From: Moringa oleifera
Taxonomy: Eukaryota; Streptophyta; Magnoliopsida; Brassicales; Moringaceae
Reading direction: 5' to 3'
Assembly: GCA_021397835.1 (NCBI GenBank)
Contig: JAJFZO010000575.1
Coordinates: 2,361,001-2,425,000, forward strand
DNA: 64,000 nucleotides
The translations under genes were made by a program, and so were the position numbers. This document shows, piece after piece, positions 23,498 through 35,076 of this stretch. Under the pieces are notes generated by a model. The model ran no database searches. It saw nothing but the letters and a program-made list of their open reading frames with translations, and was not told the DNA's origin. The number at the start of each line of letters is the position of its first letter. Position 1 is the first letter of the stretch.

Positions 23498-25381
23498 GTC
23501 TCAAACTTTTTACTTCACGCGGGAAATCTGTCGCCCAAGAGAGGGAGATTTTGAATTTGAATGAGGAACCAGCATTTATAATTCTTGAAATGAAAGTTGA
23601 CGCTCCACTGTATCACCGGCAAAATTATTTTTCAAAATAGTGAGAAGATTATTCATATCTAAAAAGAATTATTATTTATTAAATATTTGTAATTATTTGA
23701 TAATATCTATTTTTGTAATTATATCTATTTTGAGTTAAAATGATGATAAGGCATAATAAAAAAATTCATATGAAAATTTCAAATATATTATTATATTCAT
23801 CAATTAATTGCAATATTATTATATTATTTTTTAAAATATCAAAACATTCTAAAATAAATCTGAGATTAAATTTAATCAAATATACGAAAACACATGACAA
23901 TAATAAATGTAATCTCATCAAATAATATAATCATATTTGAATTAAAACTTATAATTAAATTATTATATATAGGACCCTTGTTGATGAAAAAAAAATTGAT
24001 TTAACTCATTTTTGAAGGTGTCTAAATTATACATGTTTCCAGAATCAATAAAATTTGGAGAGATCAAAACATCATTGGATGTGTATTTCCTTTGTAATAA
24101 GTCTGCATGCCACGGGAAGAAATTAGTGAATTGTTCCTTCCACTAACTTGTTTTTTTTTTTTTTAAATAATCATCCAAAATCTTAAGAAATCTATCAATT
24201 GTAAGATAATATTTTTTAAAATCCTATATTGATAGATCCTAATAAAAGATACACAACAGACATATTAAAAAATAAATACCAAATTATAGGAAATAACTCA
24301 GGTGATGGATAAAATATAAATTTAAATCCTTTTTTGCTATTAAATTTTTAATGAGATTATAACATGTAATAATTTAAGTTATTTTTTATTAATATTATAA
24401 AATATTAAAATATTTTTATAATTTGTTATTAAAAAACAATATAAAACACACATCAACAAAAAAATTTAGTGCTTTAACAAAATTTAGAATCCCAAAAGAC
24501 ACCATGATACTTGTTTACTGCAGCAATGCCTATGGATGATGGGGACTAACCAAGGCCTGCTAATTGCCACTTATTTTGTACTTGCCCTCTTACTGGGATA
24601 AATAGGCCCCCAAACCAAGCCTGGAAAACCAAAAATTAACCTAAAAGTAAATAGACTACCTCGAAATCCTGGATCTTCGCAGGCCTCCGTATTCTAAACA
24701 TCAACAAACTAATTGGAATCTTGAACTTAATTCCATTTTCTTATCTAAATAAACTTTTCCACTTAAAGAGAAAATAAAAGATAGTTTACATAACTTCTAT
24801 GTAAATTACATGATTAAACCAAAATGGTAGGGGAAAGATGTATTTGCTGGATACCTTTTTTTTTTTCAACATTCTCCGTGGCCTGGAATTCCTGGCGTCT
24901 TTGTCAGTTTTCTGAGGCATAAGGGACAAGGCTTTGTACTAGAGATGGGGAGACTAGCAAACAGATTCTTTGGCTAATTCTACCCAATGAAAGTAATAAA
25001 ATAAGTTCTCACATTCAGTCCAAGCAAAGGCTTAGGCAACAAACTGGCACTTCAAATTTCTATTGCAGTGCAAAGAACAATATCAAAAACAAGCACATAA
25101 GCACCTATCAGAAAATTTGAGACAAGAAATAGAGTATTAAAAAAGGAAAAAAGATGAGCATATACATATTAAAACATAGTGCATATATTAGAGGATCAAG
25201 ATGTCTCCTTGTACAACAGAGTGAAATTAACAAGGCAATTTTTTTTTTCATTTTTTTGGGTCTTTCTTTAAATACTAAATTCATTCATACACTACAAGTT
25301 TGCAACATCCACATAACTCACGGGTTAAGGCTAACAGTTAAAATGAGAAGAACATCACAGTCACCTTTCTGCCAAGTCTAA
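23498..25381. other. Intergenic spacer between ZIP4 5' end and FRIGIDA-like 3' end
   Basis: 23600-24500 is AT-rich, with short open frames only. 24500-25100 is of more balanced composition but shows no coding or RNA-gene pattern I recognise. 25140-25380 is likely FRIGIDA-like 3' UTR. Confidence 0.7.
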
Positions 25382-28300
25382 TTAGTGAAGGTATGGGGCC
25401 TGGTACTGGTAGCCATTTCCAAAGTAGTTGCCATGGCTGGGTGAGAAGTTGTAAGTAGCTGAACCCAAAAGGGAGGGGCCATGGTTATCAACAGGGCCGG
25501 GGTAAACAAAGGGTCTGCTGTCATACACGTACTGTGGATACCTATCAGCGACTCTAGGATAGAATGTCTTATCAGCAACAACGTTAGTAAGGCGTGGCCC
25601 ATATCCTGCACCATTTGCACGTGGTCTCTTGGGTAGAGGCTTCACAGCTTCTGTTGCCCTTTTCTTGTCTGCCTTGGCCTTCTCTAGCTGGATGACCCGT
25701 TTCTGGAGTGGGTCAACAGGATACTGCTCCTCAAGATTATGTTCTTCAATGCACTTAATCACAGCCTTAAGGGCACTCAGCTCTCGCTCGTTGACATCAT
25801 TCTGTATACACAACACAGTATGTTAACCTTGCAATATCCACTGAGAAAAGATCATATTTGTAAACAGCAAGAAACCCATGAAACATCACAACTAAGCAAT
25901 ATCAATATCATAAATCCAGAGAATTCATTATTTGCAGCCAGAACTTTATACAGCGGATCTCTGATAATGGTAACGCCTTAATAGGCACCACCCCAAAGAA
26001 AAGAAGGTTAAAAGCAACATATACATAGAGAACAGAAAATTATCGAACTCTCACATCATTGTGTGAATACTGACATCATTATTTTGCCTCATGAATATTA
26101 CTCCCAGCTTCAACATTAACAAATGCCCTCACTCTCAAAACTTAGGAAGATATCTACCCACATAAAGTAACAACTCCCATCACCAACTCCCCCTTCCCCA
26201 GAGCCCCTTGGCAGGAGAAGAAAAAGGAGTGAGAAAGAAAGAACAGCTATAAAATCTAGTCACCATTTTCTTGCACATATACTCTACTTAGTAGAACCTT
26301 ATTGAGTCACATCCTCCAGTAAATACCAAAGAAAAACAGAATGCTGAGCACTACAGAATATAACAGATCTAACTTTAAGCTTATACAAAATAAATTACAA
26401 ATCCAAGAAGCACTAAACCTTAATAAGATACTTAGATTTTTCAAGATACTTGCAGGATACATCAAATATGTATAATACCAACGACAGCACTATAACTTTC
26501 CAATGATGCATGCAAAAAAGACAAACAAGATTAACATTGCACAAATTTGATAAGTTACTACGACGTACTAATGACAAGGCAAGATGATTCAGTTCAAGTA
26601 ATGACAGAGCAAGAATTCAAGTGTACCAAGGCATACATAAATAACCTTTTAACGGCTCAGCCAATCAAGTCAGACCAGACTGTCTATTATTCTGAATCTG
26701 AGGTAACATATAGAAACAAATCAGGTCAAGTAGCTAAATGACCAGAGTGCTTGCAGGACTAGCAATCCTCAAGCAACATCCTCAGAAATGCATGTTAAGA
26801 GATGGCTTTCTGATGAAAAACCATTCAAGAACATGTCCAATAAAAGCAAACAATGTTAACCATCCATGTTTTCTCTTCTGCAATTACCATAGCCACAGAT
26901 ATGCCAAATCAGTGTCTTAGATTGCTAAGACCTTTGTGGTTAGAATTACTAGAAGGTAAATATTATAGATGTCGATGCATTCTGTTACAAGACAGACTGA
27001 AGAACATACCTGAGCAGTGGGAGAGGCATTTCCAGGCTTTCCTTGTGAAGAACTTCTTCTTGCCTCCTTTAAGTAAGATTTCAGCAGAGGCACAGGTGAG
27101 AATTGCTCTGTAAGCTCAAATGAAAAAGCCAAGTTAACTGCATCAATCTGCCTTCCACTGTTTACCAACACTTCAATTACACCTGAAGAAATGATTGAAA
27201 AAATCATTTAAAAGAAAAAAACTGGTTAGCACTGACGGCCAAAATGACAAACATGCGGTACGAATGGACTATCAATGACCATAAATGTTGGCTCTACTAA
27301 TAGTAGCCCTAAGTGCCTCATTAGCATCATTCAACAAAATCCATAGAAAAGAATATCTGTGTACCTATTTCAAATGTCACAATCAGCATGGATGAACTCA
27401 AGCAATCATGCCAGACCAATATATAATCATAGCATGGCCACTATTGTGATATTAATAGTGGATTAGCATAAATCATCTTACATTTCTCCTGTACCTTTCT
27501 ACATAAAAGAAATGAATACAGTATAACATGATGCTCCTGTAGCAACAATTTGCACTTAAACATGGTATCAGTCTACTGCAGAACCTCTGTGCTGAAAAGG
27601 ATTTGGCAATTTAAGGGGTAAAACCTTGTCATTGTCATATCAGAGGCAAATTGACCTTAGTTTCCATTTATTCCAAGTTCTTTTATTTAGTTCATCTTTG
27701 GTTATTCCATTTTAGCAAAAATAAAAATAAAAACTGAGATAGTTCGCATCTCATGGTCAGTGAGTTAGCATGAACAAGGGATTTGGTATTCAGGTACAGC
27801 CAAATACCCTGTGTGAATGACTGACACAGGATTTACTACATGTTGGACATAGAAATTAGAAGAACAAACCTGGCATTTTCTCGGAGAGGCCAAGGGAGCG
27901 ACACAGATCAGCTGTTTGACGACGACGAGAAACCATTGGAATTAGCCTGGTAAGTTCTTCCGCATCAAAATCAGAAGCAACACTAAAAGTGGCCAACAGT
28001 TGCAAGAATGCATGAGCCTCCAAAGAGTTGCCATTGCTAGCATCCATGTCTAAAGCTTCTAACCTAGGCTTCCATTCTTCAGCAATTGCCTTCGCCCGCT
28101 GCTTAACATTTTCTGAGACAACAGTAGCAAGAGACACCAGATCCAAACTTGTTAGCAAAATGCTAAGGCACTCCATCAGCATTATACAGGTTCGGCGAAG
28201 ACCCAAAAGGTTTGAATCTTTCTTCCCATCCACATTTGACAGTTCCATGTTGTAAAATCCTTTCAGAGAGTCCAATACTAAGCTGGCTGGGTTGGCTGCA

Positions 28301-28920
28301 GCCTTCAACGCGAATGGAATTTCTTCCTTCAAGGCAGCAAGATTCTTGCGATTCTCAGATATAAATTTGTGCAGCCCATCTGAGTCCATCACTTCACACA
28401 GTTTGACTAACTGGGGATAAGACTTCACTTCCAAATTTTCACTCTCCAACGAGCTTTTCATATCATCCACAGTTCCTTCAGAAGCCACAGAATCCAGTGG
28501 ATTTTCTTCGGAAATTGGTGCTCCATTTTCACCATCAGATGTAACAATAACAAGCTCCACAGATGATACCTTCCTGTGCTTCTCTAGAGCACTGCTGATG
28601 GCGAAGACAGCAGCATCTCTCTTCTCTTGGAGTCTCTCCAATGAAGCTTGCTCCTTGGCCATAACAGCTGCTTCCCGCTTTTCCAACATTTCTTGGGCTT
28701 TCATTGTTTTGTTTCTGTATTCCTTCTCTTGGTCTTCCAACTCATGAAACCGTCTCTTCAAGGACTTCTCCAACCCATGGAAATGCTCTTCAAGTTCTTT
28801 CCATTTCAGATTAAGCGTTATGGCACGGTGACTTTCAAGTTCAGCAAATGCTTTCTGAAGCTGTTGAATCTTAGAGGTTGTAGAGTCTATGAGTGTAGCA
28901 ACTGACTGTGTATCTTCCAT
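25382..28920 (-). CDS. FRL3: FRIGIDA-like protein, probably FRL3
   Basis: Three coding exons on the minus strand: 28920-27870, 27182-27010 and 25801-25382. They give 547 residues. Residues 1-115 form a charged coiled coil (for example KWKELEEHFHGLEKSLKRRF and KAQEMLEKREAAVMAKEQ). The Frigida domain follows: YPQLVKLCEVMDSDGLHKFI, NPASLVLDSLKGFYNM, LGLRRTCIMLMECLSILL, FLQLLATFSVASDFDAEELT and GVIEVLVNSGRQIDAVNLAF. The C-terminus is a basic stretch (PLPKRPRANGAGYGPR) and a Tyr/Gly/Pro-rich tail ending YQYQAPYLH, typical of FRL3-type proteins. FRIGIDA relatives act in nuclear complexes that influence flowering genes; this subfamily's own role is less clear. Intron 2 is long (1.2 kb). Position next to ZIP4 and BIR1 matches Arabidopsis At5g48385. 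Confidence 0.93.
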
Positions 28921-30200
28921 GGCAGAAAAGCTGAAAGGATAACAGCAAGAAAATATAACTTAAGGAAGTGTTAAACTAACAGAAAATCACTGGTAAAAGA
29001 TCATAATAAAGCATAACTTCAGCCAGTCCAGGAAACTACGAGTTCCAGAAACACTCTATAAAAGCCACATATTAGACCAACTAACCATAAAGACAACCTC
29101 ATGCAAAGAATCATAACCTAATCCGAAGTTTTGACAGTTGTCTGAAATTTAACCTTCTTAAAAGAACAACCTCTCCCTGCCTGGATCTAACAAACTTCCT
29201 CAGAGTTATGAATCAGCTCCAATCCAAGCACATTTTCATCCATGCTACACACATCAGAATTGAAAACAATTATCAAGCTCCCTCCCCACCCCCCCGCCCC
29301 CCCCCAAAAAAAAAAAAGAAAGGTTACCACATCTCAATCTAAAGACAGCTATTTCAAAGTTCAAAACCTTTCCAAAAGATGTACATTATACACTTCAAGA
29401 GAGCACTAACAGCATAAAGAATACGGACCTATGAATTCTGATGTAGTTACATTCTACAAATAATAACTAAAATGCAAATACAAGATCAGAAGCAACCATA
29501 AAAGCTCCCAGATATTCGGTGTGACTCGACTCTTTCATTCATTTAATCACTTCCTAACAAGCATAATAATCATCACTGCAACACAATGACATCATTTGTA
29601 ACAGGCAATCAGCTCAACTTATCAATTAGTCAATTAAAAAATCCTTAGAAATGATAAGTGATTAAAAATGTAAGCTGTTATTTGAGCTATGAGAGACAAG
29701 AACTTACCAGTGAATGCCCAAGTTTCAGGCTAAAGATCGCGAGGACCAGGTAACAGAAACAGTGAAACCCTAAGCAAAACGAACTACAAAATGATCAAAA
29801 GATTGTAATTAACAAAGAAGCGAAAAAAAATAAAGAGAAAACAAGCGATCGACAACTGTACGAGATTCCCAGCAAATATTCATTTGAAATAGCACGCAAA
29901 AAACGTCACCTATAAAAGGTCAGCTTAATAGAAGGTGCACCTAAGCTCTGACAGTGAGATTAAAAAAATTCCTCGCAAATGAATCTATTTGTCCAACAAA
30001 CCCACGCAATCTACCAAAAACAGTAAGAATCCAACGAAAACGAACAAATTGAGCAAAGGAAACAGAACTTTACCCGATTGATTAGGTGGAAAATGCTTGG
30101 AGAAACGAGTGAATTCTCTGGAGACAATTATCAATCCATCTTGCGTGTTGAGATTGGGTCGTTCGTGGTTTTGCTACTCCGCAATCCCTAGAGAGTTTGA
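28921..30200 (-). promoter_or_regulatory. FRIGIDA-like 5' leader with a 5'-UTR intron
   Basis: A good acceptor (CCTTTCAG) sits ten bases upstream of the ATG at 28931 and a good donor (CACTG|GTAAGTT) at 29707. These define a likely 777-base 5'-UTR intron (28931-29707). The leader exon would lie above 29708, and the start of transcription somewhere around 29750-30200. The intron contains the G-rich/T-rich tract listed separately. No coding frame is seen. Confidence 0.6.
29280..29317 (-). repeat. T-tract followed by G-tract in the FRIGIDA-like 5'-UTR intron
   Basis: On the transcript strand a run of 12 T is followed directly by 10 G, C, 7 G, T, 4 G, A and 3 G. Four or more G-runs make this a G-quadruplex-capable motif within the intron. 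Confidence 0.8.
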
Positions 30201-31453
30201 GAAAGAGGAAAGTTGAAGCAGGCAAAAGCGAGTGTTTTATGACAGACACTCTTTTTCCTTTTGCTTTTTGTTGGGCACTCTCGTTTTTTCTATTTGCCAT
30301 GGTAGTTTGGTGTCTGCAGCCTGTGCCACATTTACAGCTGGAACAAGACAGGAGGGCCTTTCAGTAAAAATCGGAGTGGTCTTAAAGTCCGGAGATGTTG
30401 ACCTCGGCCCATATCCAGAATAAGTTGTAGAGTCACCCAATCCGTCTTATCCATGCAAGTAGCCCGTCAAGCTAGCCCAGTAGAGGGTATTTTGGGAATA
30501 ATCATACATTGTGCATAGTTAATTGCTTTTCTCTTTTTTTTAGTTAACTTGAAGGGAAATTACATTCACTTTTTTACTTTCAATTTTATTAGATAAATTA
30601 TATTTTAATTTATTTTAAAAAATTACTAAAAATATTTAAATTAAATTTTTTGTTTAATAAATTTTAATTTATAATATTTAAATTGTCATTATAAAAAATT
30701 AAATATTTCTTAACATTAAAAATACTTTACAATAACCTTTATAAGACTTTCAAAATTTTATTAAAACAATGGCTTGTGAGTCAAATTTTTTATAAATTAA
30801 AAAGATGTATTTGAAATAAATTTCAATCTTTGTTAAGTATTTTAATAATAAAGATATTTTTAATATTTTATAATTATTTAAATAATTTAAATTAAATTAC
30901 GAAATTAGATATACAATTGATTCAATCATACATTAGGTTTAAATTCAAATTTTGATTTGATTCAAAAATATATATTTTTAAAAATAATTACATAAAAATT
31001 ATTTTGTTCATAGTTTCTAATTAAAATTTTTTAAAATATTACATCAATTTTATATTTATATATGTTATTAAAATTTCAATATAAAATTTTGTCCACAAAT
31101 TTCAGTGGTTGAATATTATATCTGTATTTATTTATTTTTTTTCCTTATCCAATTACGTTAACACGCATGTGAAAGCAGCTAAATGGCATCATCCTTGGCT
31201 CTGTGATTCCATGGCCTCGTTTATTCGGCCGCGATAAGGAATTCCTCATCTCTTTATCCTTTTCTTTTTAAGTCTTTTCGACTCCGTTTCACTCTTTCTT
31301 TTATCTTCTGCGCATCTTTCATATTGTTGGCAGCTACTCCAACATAATCTTTCCTCTCGCCAAGTCACTCGCCTTCTTGTTGTCGATGCTTCTCGATTTT
31401 AACGATACCATCTTCAATCTACAATGCTGACTGATCAAATTTTTTTGTGGTAA

Positions 31454-31879
31454 ATGTTAATCGCGGTACACGAGTTAATGAATTTTGAATGCGAAAATTA
31501 CAGTGAAATCGGTGATCCATGGCAAGATATTCGGCAGTTGATTCCACCTTCAAGCAACAGAGTTTCCTCTAAACAACTTGGAATTGTGGAGACGTCGATA
31601 GCTCGATCCATGAACTCGCGCACTTTCTGTTTCTCATTAAGCACAGTTGGCACTGGATATAGTTCACGTCACTGTCACTGTCGGTGTCGAGCACCACGAA
31701 GAACTACTTGCGAAAGTGGTCAAATAGAGTCAGAGAAGTTGGGATGGAGATACCTCGATTCCAAACCAGTAAAGCAGGCGCCATTAGCAGATTCAACATT
31801 CAACATGGGATTTATTGATGTCTTCAAGAGTGAGTTAGACCTGGTGGTGAGGCAAAGGATTGTCCAGGTGACTGGATAA
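31454..31879 (+). other. Orphan ORF of 141 codons, unknown
   Basis: This ATG-started open frame encodes 141 residues. It includes an acidic start (FECENYSEIGDPWQDIRQL), a Cys/His-rich centre (SRHCHCRCRAPRRTTCES) and a charged end (DVFKSELDLVVRQRIVQVTG). I do not recognise a family. It lies in the only GC-balanced island of the long spacer upstream of BIR1, preceded by a CT-rich stretch that looks like a plant 5' leader. It may be a short single-exon gene, a first exon, a decayed fragment or a noncoding transcript. Confidence 0.3.
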
Positions 31880-34693
31880 GAAGGGGAAAAAAAAACACAC
31901 GCAAATCACATGTGTAGCCAACAGTTAAGAGGTGCCTAAATAGATAATTTAAAATTAAAGATAAAATATAAATCTTTTAATATAATTTTAATTATTTAAT
32001 TTTTTTAAATATATATAATTCTATTTTTTAATTGTATTTGATGTAATATTTTTAAAAAACCATCCTTATAATATTTTTCTTCCACTTGGAGAAGGAAGTT
32101 ATAATTACTTTATGAATAAGATTTTGTATCTATCCAATGTAAGCACATAAATAAAATAAAAGATAATAAATCATCAATGCAATTATTGAGTTTTATAACA
32201 AAAATAATTTATTTTATTTATAAATTTTGATTTTTTATGGATACTATTTTTTTCTCTGTTAATAACTCTCAAAATTGCTGTGTTTAAGGATCCACTTCAC
32301 ATTTGACAGATTTGATGCCATATGCTATCAATAATATAACATGTTAGCTAAGAAATGATCCTATTGGTAATCAGATGAGGTAGCATGTACACATTAATCC
32401 TAGGATATGATTTGTTAGTTGATATCTCTTCTTATGATTGATAGTTTCTCTTTTTGATTTTTCTCTGTCCGGACCAATCAGATTTGATTACTTGGAGTTG
32501 AGTTTTTGCATGGTTCAACACTGCTATAATTGTCTGAATTTTCTGGGCGATGGTGTTGTCTGCCTAGTTACCTACTTTATTACTCAATTATATATTTTTT
32601 TTACTTGACTTATATTAAATTTTTAATAAAATTAAAATATATGATAATTTCATAAATATAATAGTTTAAATTTTTTATTAATATTTTAAATTATTAAAAT
32701 ATTTATTAAAAATTTCAACATAAAATTCAAATCAATAAAAGATTTTAACTATTTATTATCACATAGTTTTAATCTAACAAAATTAAATTTAAAGTTAATG
32801 TATACTATTATTTTAAAATGAATAAAAATAAAATTATTATTGATAGTAAGCTTTTTCTTTAAAGATTATTGATAATAAGGTGGATATTATCAATTTGAAT
32901 CTTAACATCAATTGATTTAATTGTATTATTAATATTTTAACTTGAATCAACTTAGATCGTATTAAAAAATTAAAACATTAAAAATATTTAAATTAATTTT
33001 TTTTATATAATAAATTTAACTTAAAATTTTTTGTAACCATAAAAAATATTTTAAACCAAACCAGTTATTGAAAATAAAGAGGTTTAAAGGTCAAAGGTTG
33101 GACCATGATTAATTATAATTTGAATCATGATGATGCAATAAATAATTATAATATTTTAAAAATACATAATTAAAATAATTTAATATCGATACAAATATTA
33201 TTTTTAAAATAATAATAATAATAAATATCATCTATTTTTTAAAAAAATTATCAAAAGATTAAAATTAAAATTTTATAGTGTAATTTTGATAATACGAATT
33301 AATCAAATTATCTTTAAATGAATCGAATCCATAAGAAATTTGGTTCACCATTTAATTGATTGAATTGATAAATCCGATTCGATTTTTAAAATGTGGCTCC
33401 ATTAAACTATTATCATTAAAAAAATAAAAAATAGTATGTAAAATTAAATAATAATTTTATATTATTAATAATTTTTAAAATAAAAAATTATTTAAATCAA
33501 ACATTACTTAAATTTAATAGATAGATTCGAAATAAAGTTTAAATTTTATTTAGATATCTTAAAAATAAAATTACTATTAATTTTGATTACTCAAGATTTA
33601 AATTGAATTAAATTAAAATATTAAATATACAGTTAAACTTATTAATATTTTAAAATTAAAATTAAAAATACTAAATAAATTATGATTTATATATATCTTG
33701 ATAATATTATAAAATTTAAATTAAAAATGTTTAATAAATAATGTTTTATATATATATCTTGATAATATTATAAAATGTAAATTAAAAAATCAAAAAAATT
33801 AAATTATAACTGGGTATTTATTCTTTAAAATTCATATTAAAAAATGTCTAATAATTTATGATTTTTTTTACATATAACCTAACAATATTATAGTGATAAT
33901 ATTATGTATTTAGTATTTAATATTATTTAAAAATTATCTTATTAAGTATACATAAAATTTGACATATTTTCATTAAAAAATAAATTAAATTTAAAAATCA
34001 TAAGAATATCACTTTACCTATTACTTTTTTCAATATAATTACAAAAAGAGCATTTCAATAATAGCTTTACATGACATTGAATCTTAACAACTGAACATCA
34101 CCACTATGTATGCCGAATCTGACATCAATCCACCGTTTCTCTTATCATTTTCCCCCATCAGGCAAAAGTATATAAAAGAAGTCTTGTTCTTTTCCTTATT
34201 CAAGGCTTTCTAAAAATGAACAGAGGGGATTGGGCACAAATTGGACAGTGTTGCAGTCGAAATTCAGAAGATATACTGTATGTTAATCTTCTTTCGTACC
34301 TATTTATTGATTACTAAATGTGAACCCAAGACCGAAAGAGCAAGTCAAGCAACTACTCAAAAAGTCTTTATGCTCATGTGCAGCCTCAGTCGTCTCCTAG
34401 CTTTGGAAAAAAATGGCCTCCCGTGTTTGACTGGCCCAAATTTCCCCTCTTCTCCATGGAACTCAATAATCCAATTTGAGTTTCTATTTTCTGCATCCTT
34501 ATTAGCTTTTCGATATTTAAGCCGGTCTTGAATTTCAAAGTATAAGTGGACGACTTTGGTCTTCACTGTGAGTCTTTTGGGGTCTCCAATTCTTTGTGGA
34601 AAATATAGCTACGTTTACTCGTTGTTTCGCAGCCCTTTTGGTGGGTTTCCTTCATATCTTCTTCTTCTTCAGCTAGGGCTCGTCAGTTCTCAG

Positions 34694-35045
34694 GTGGGTC
34701 GTTCAGTTCTTCTACAAAATTTCGTTACTTCGTTTTCTTTTCTGATTTTAAGCCTATGTTGATCGATATTGTAGTCAATTCAGCAGGTGTTATTTTTAGT
34801 GTTAATTTTGTTGCCCTGGCGTATTTGTAGTTTATCAAAATAATTGCTGGTTTTGTTTTTTTTTTTTTTTTCCTCATTATGGAATATATCTGAATTTAGG
34901 ATACTTGTACAAGGCTGAATTTGATTTCAGTTGTGTCTGTTACTTTTGAATTTGTTTCAGGGTTTGATGTTGTAAATGAAGACCGTGGTATGGTTTTAAG
35001 CTCATTGAAGCATTAATTGTCAATCTTAGTAATTTGCTTATCCAG
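34694..35045 (+). promoter_or_regulatory. Probable 5'-UTR intron of BIR1
   Basis: The donor context TTCTCAG|GTGGGTCG at 34694 and the acceptor TTATCCAG at 35045 would remove a T-rich 352-base stretch and join a CT-rich leader to the coding exon just ahead of ATG 35053. A T-run near 34855-34871 lies inside. This is inferred from splice signals only. Confidence 0.5.
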
Positions 35046-35076
35046 GTTCCTTATGGATTTTAGTCAATTTTCAGCA

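Larger units (their letters stand above)
30300..35052. other. Large AT-rich intergenic region upstream of BIR1
   Basis: 30540-31130 and 31900-34080 are extremely AT-rich and lack coding signal. A more balanced island at about 31140-31900 carries a pyrimidine-rich stretch (31250-31330) and the orphan ORF at 31454-31879. From about 34130 the sequence is again balanced and pyrimidine-rich near 34650, as expected for the BIR1 promoter and leader. No transposon ends are recognised. Confidence 0.65.

Noticed and set aside
31187..31203. TCATCCTTGGCT, complementary to part of the conserved miR169 sequence
   Set aside because: Only 12 contiguous bases fit and the remainder of the site mismatches. No NF-YA coding sequence is nearby and no hairpin partner was seen, so chance is likely.
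34241..34531. 96-codon frame in the BIR1 upstream region
   Set aside because: It is not in frame with BIR1 and has no recognisable domain. It may be partly in the leader or promoter, but there is no evidence of translation.
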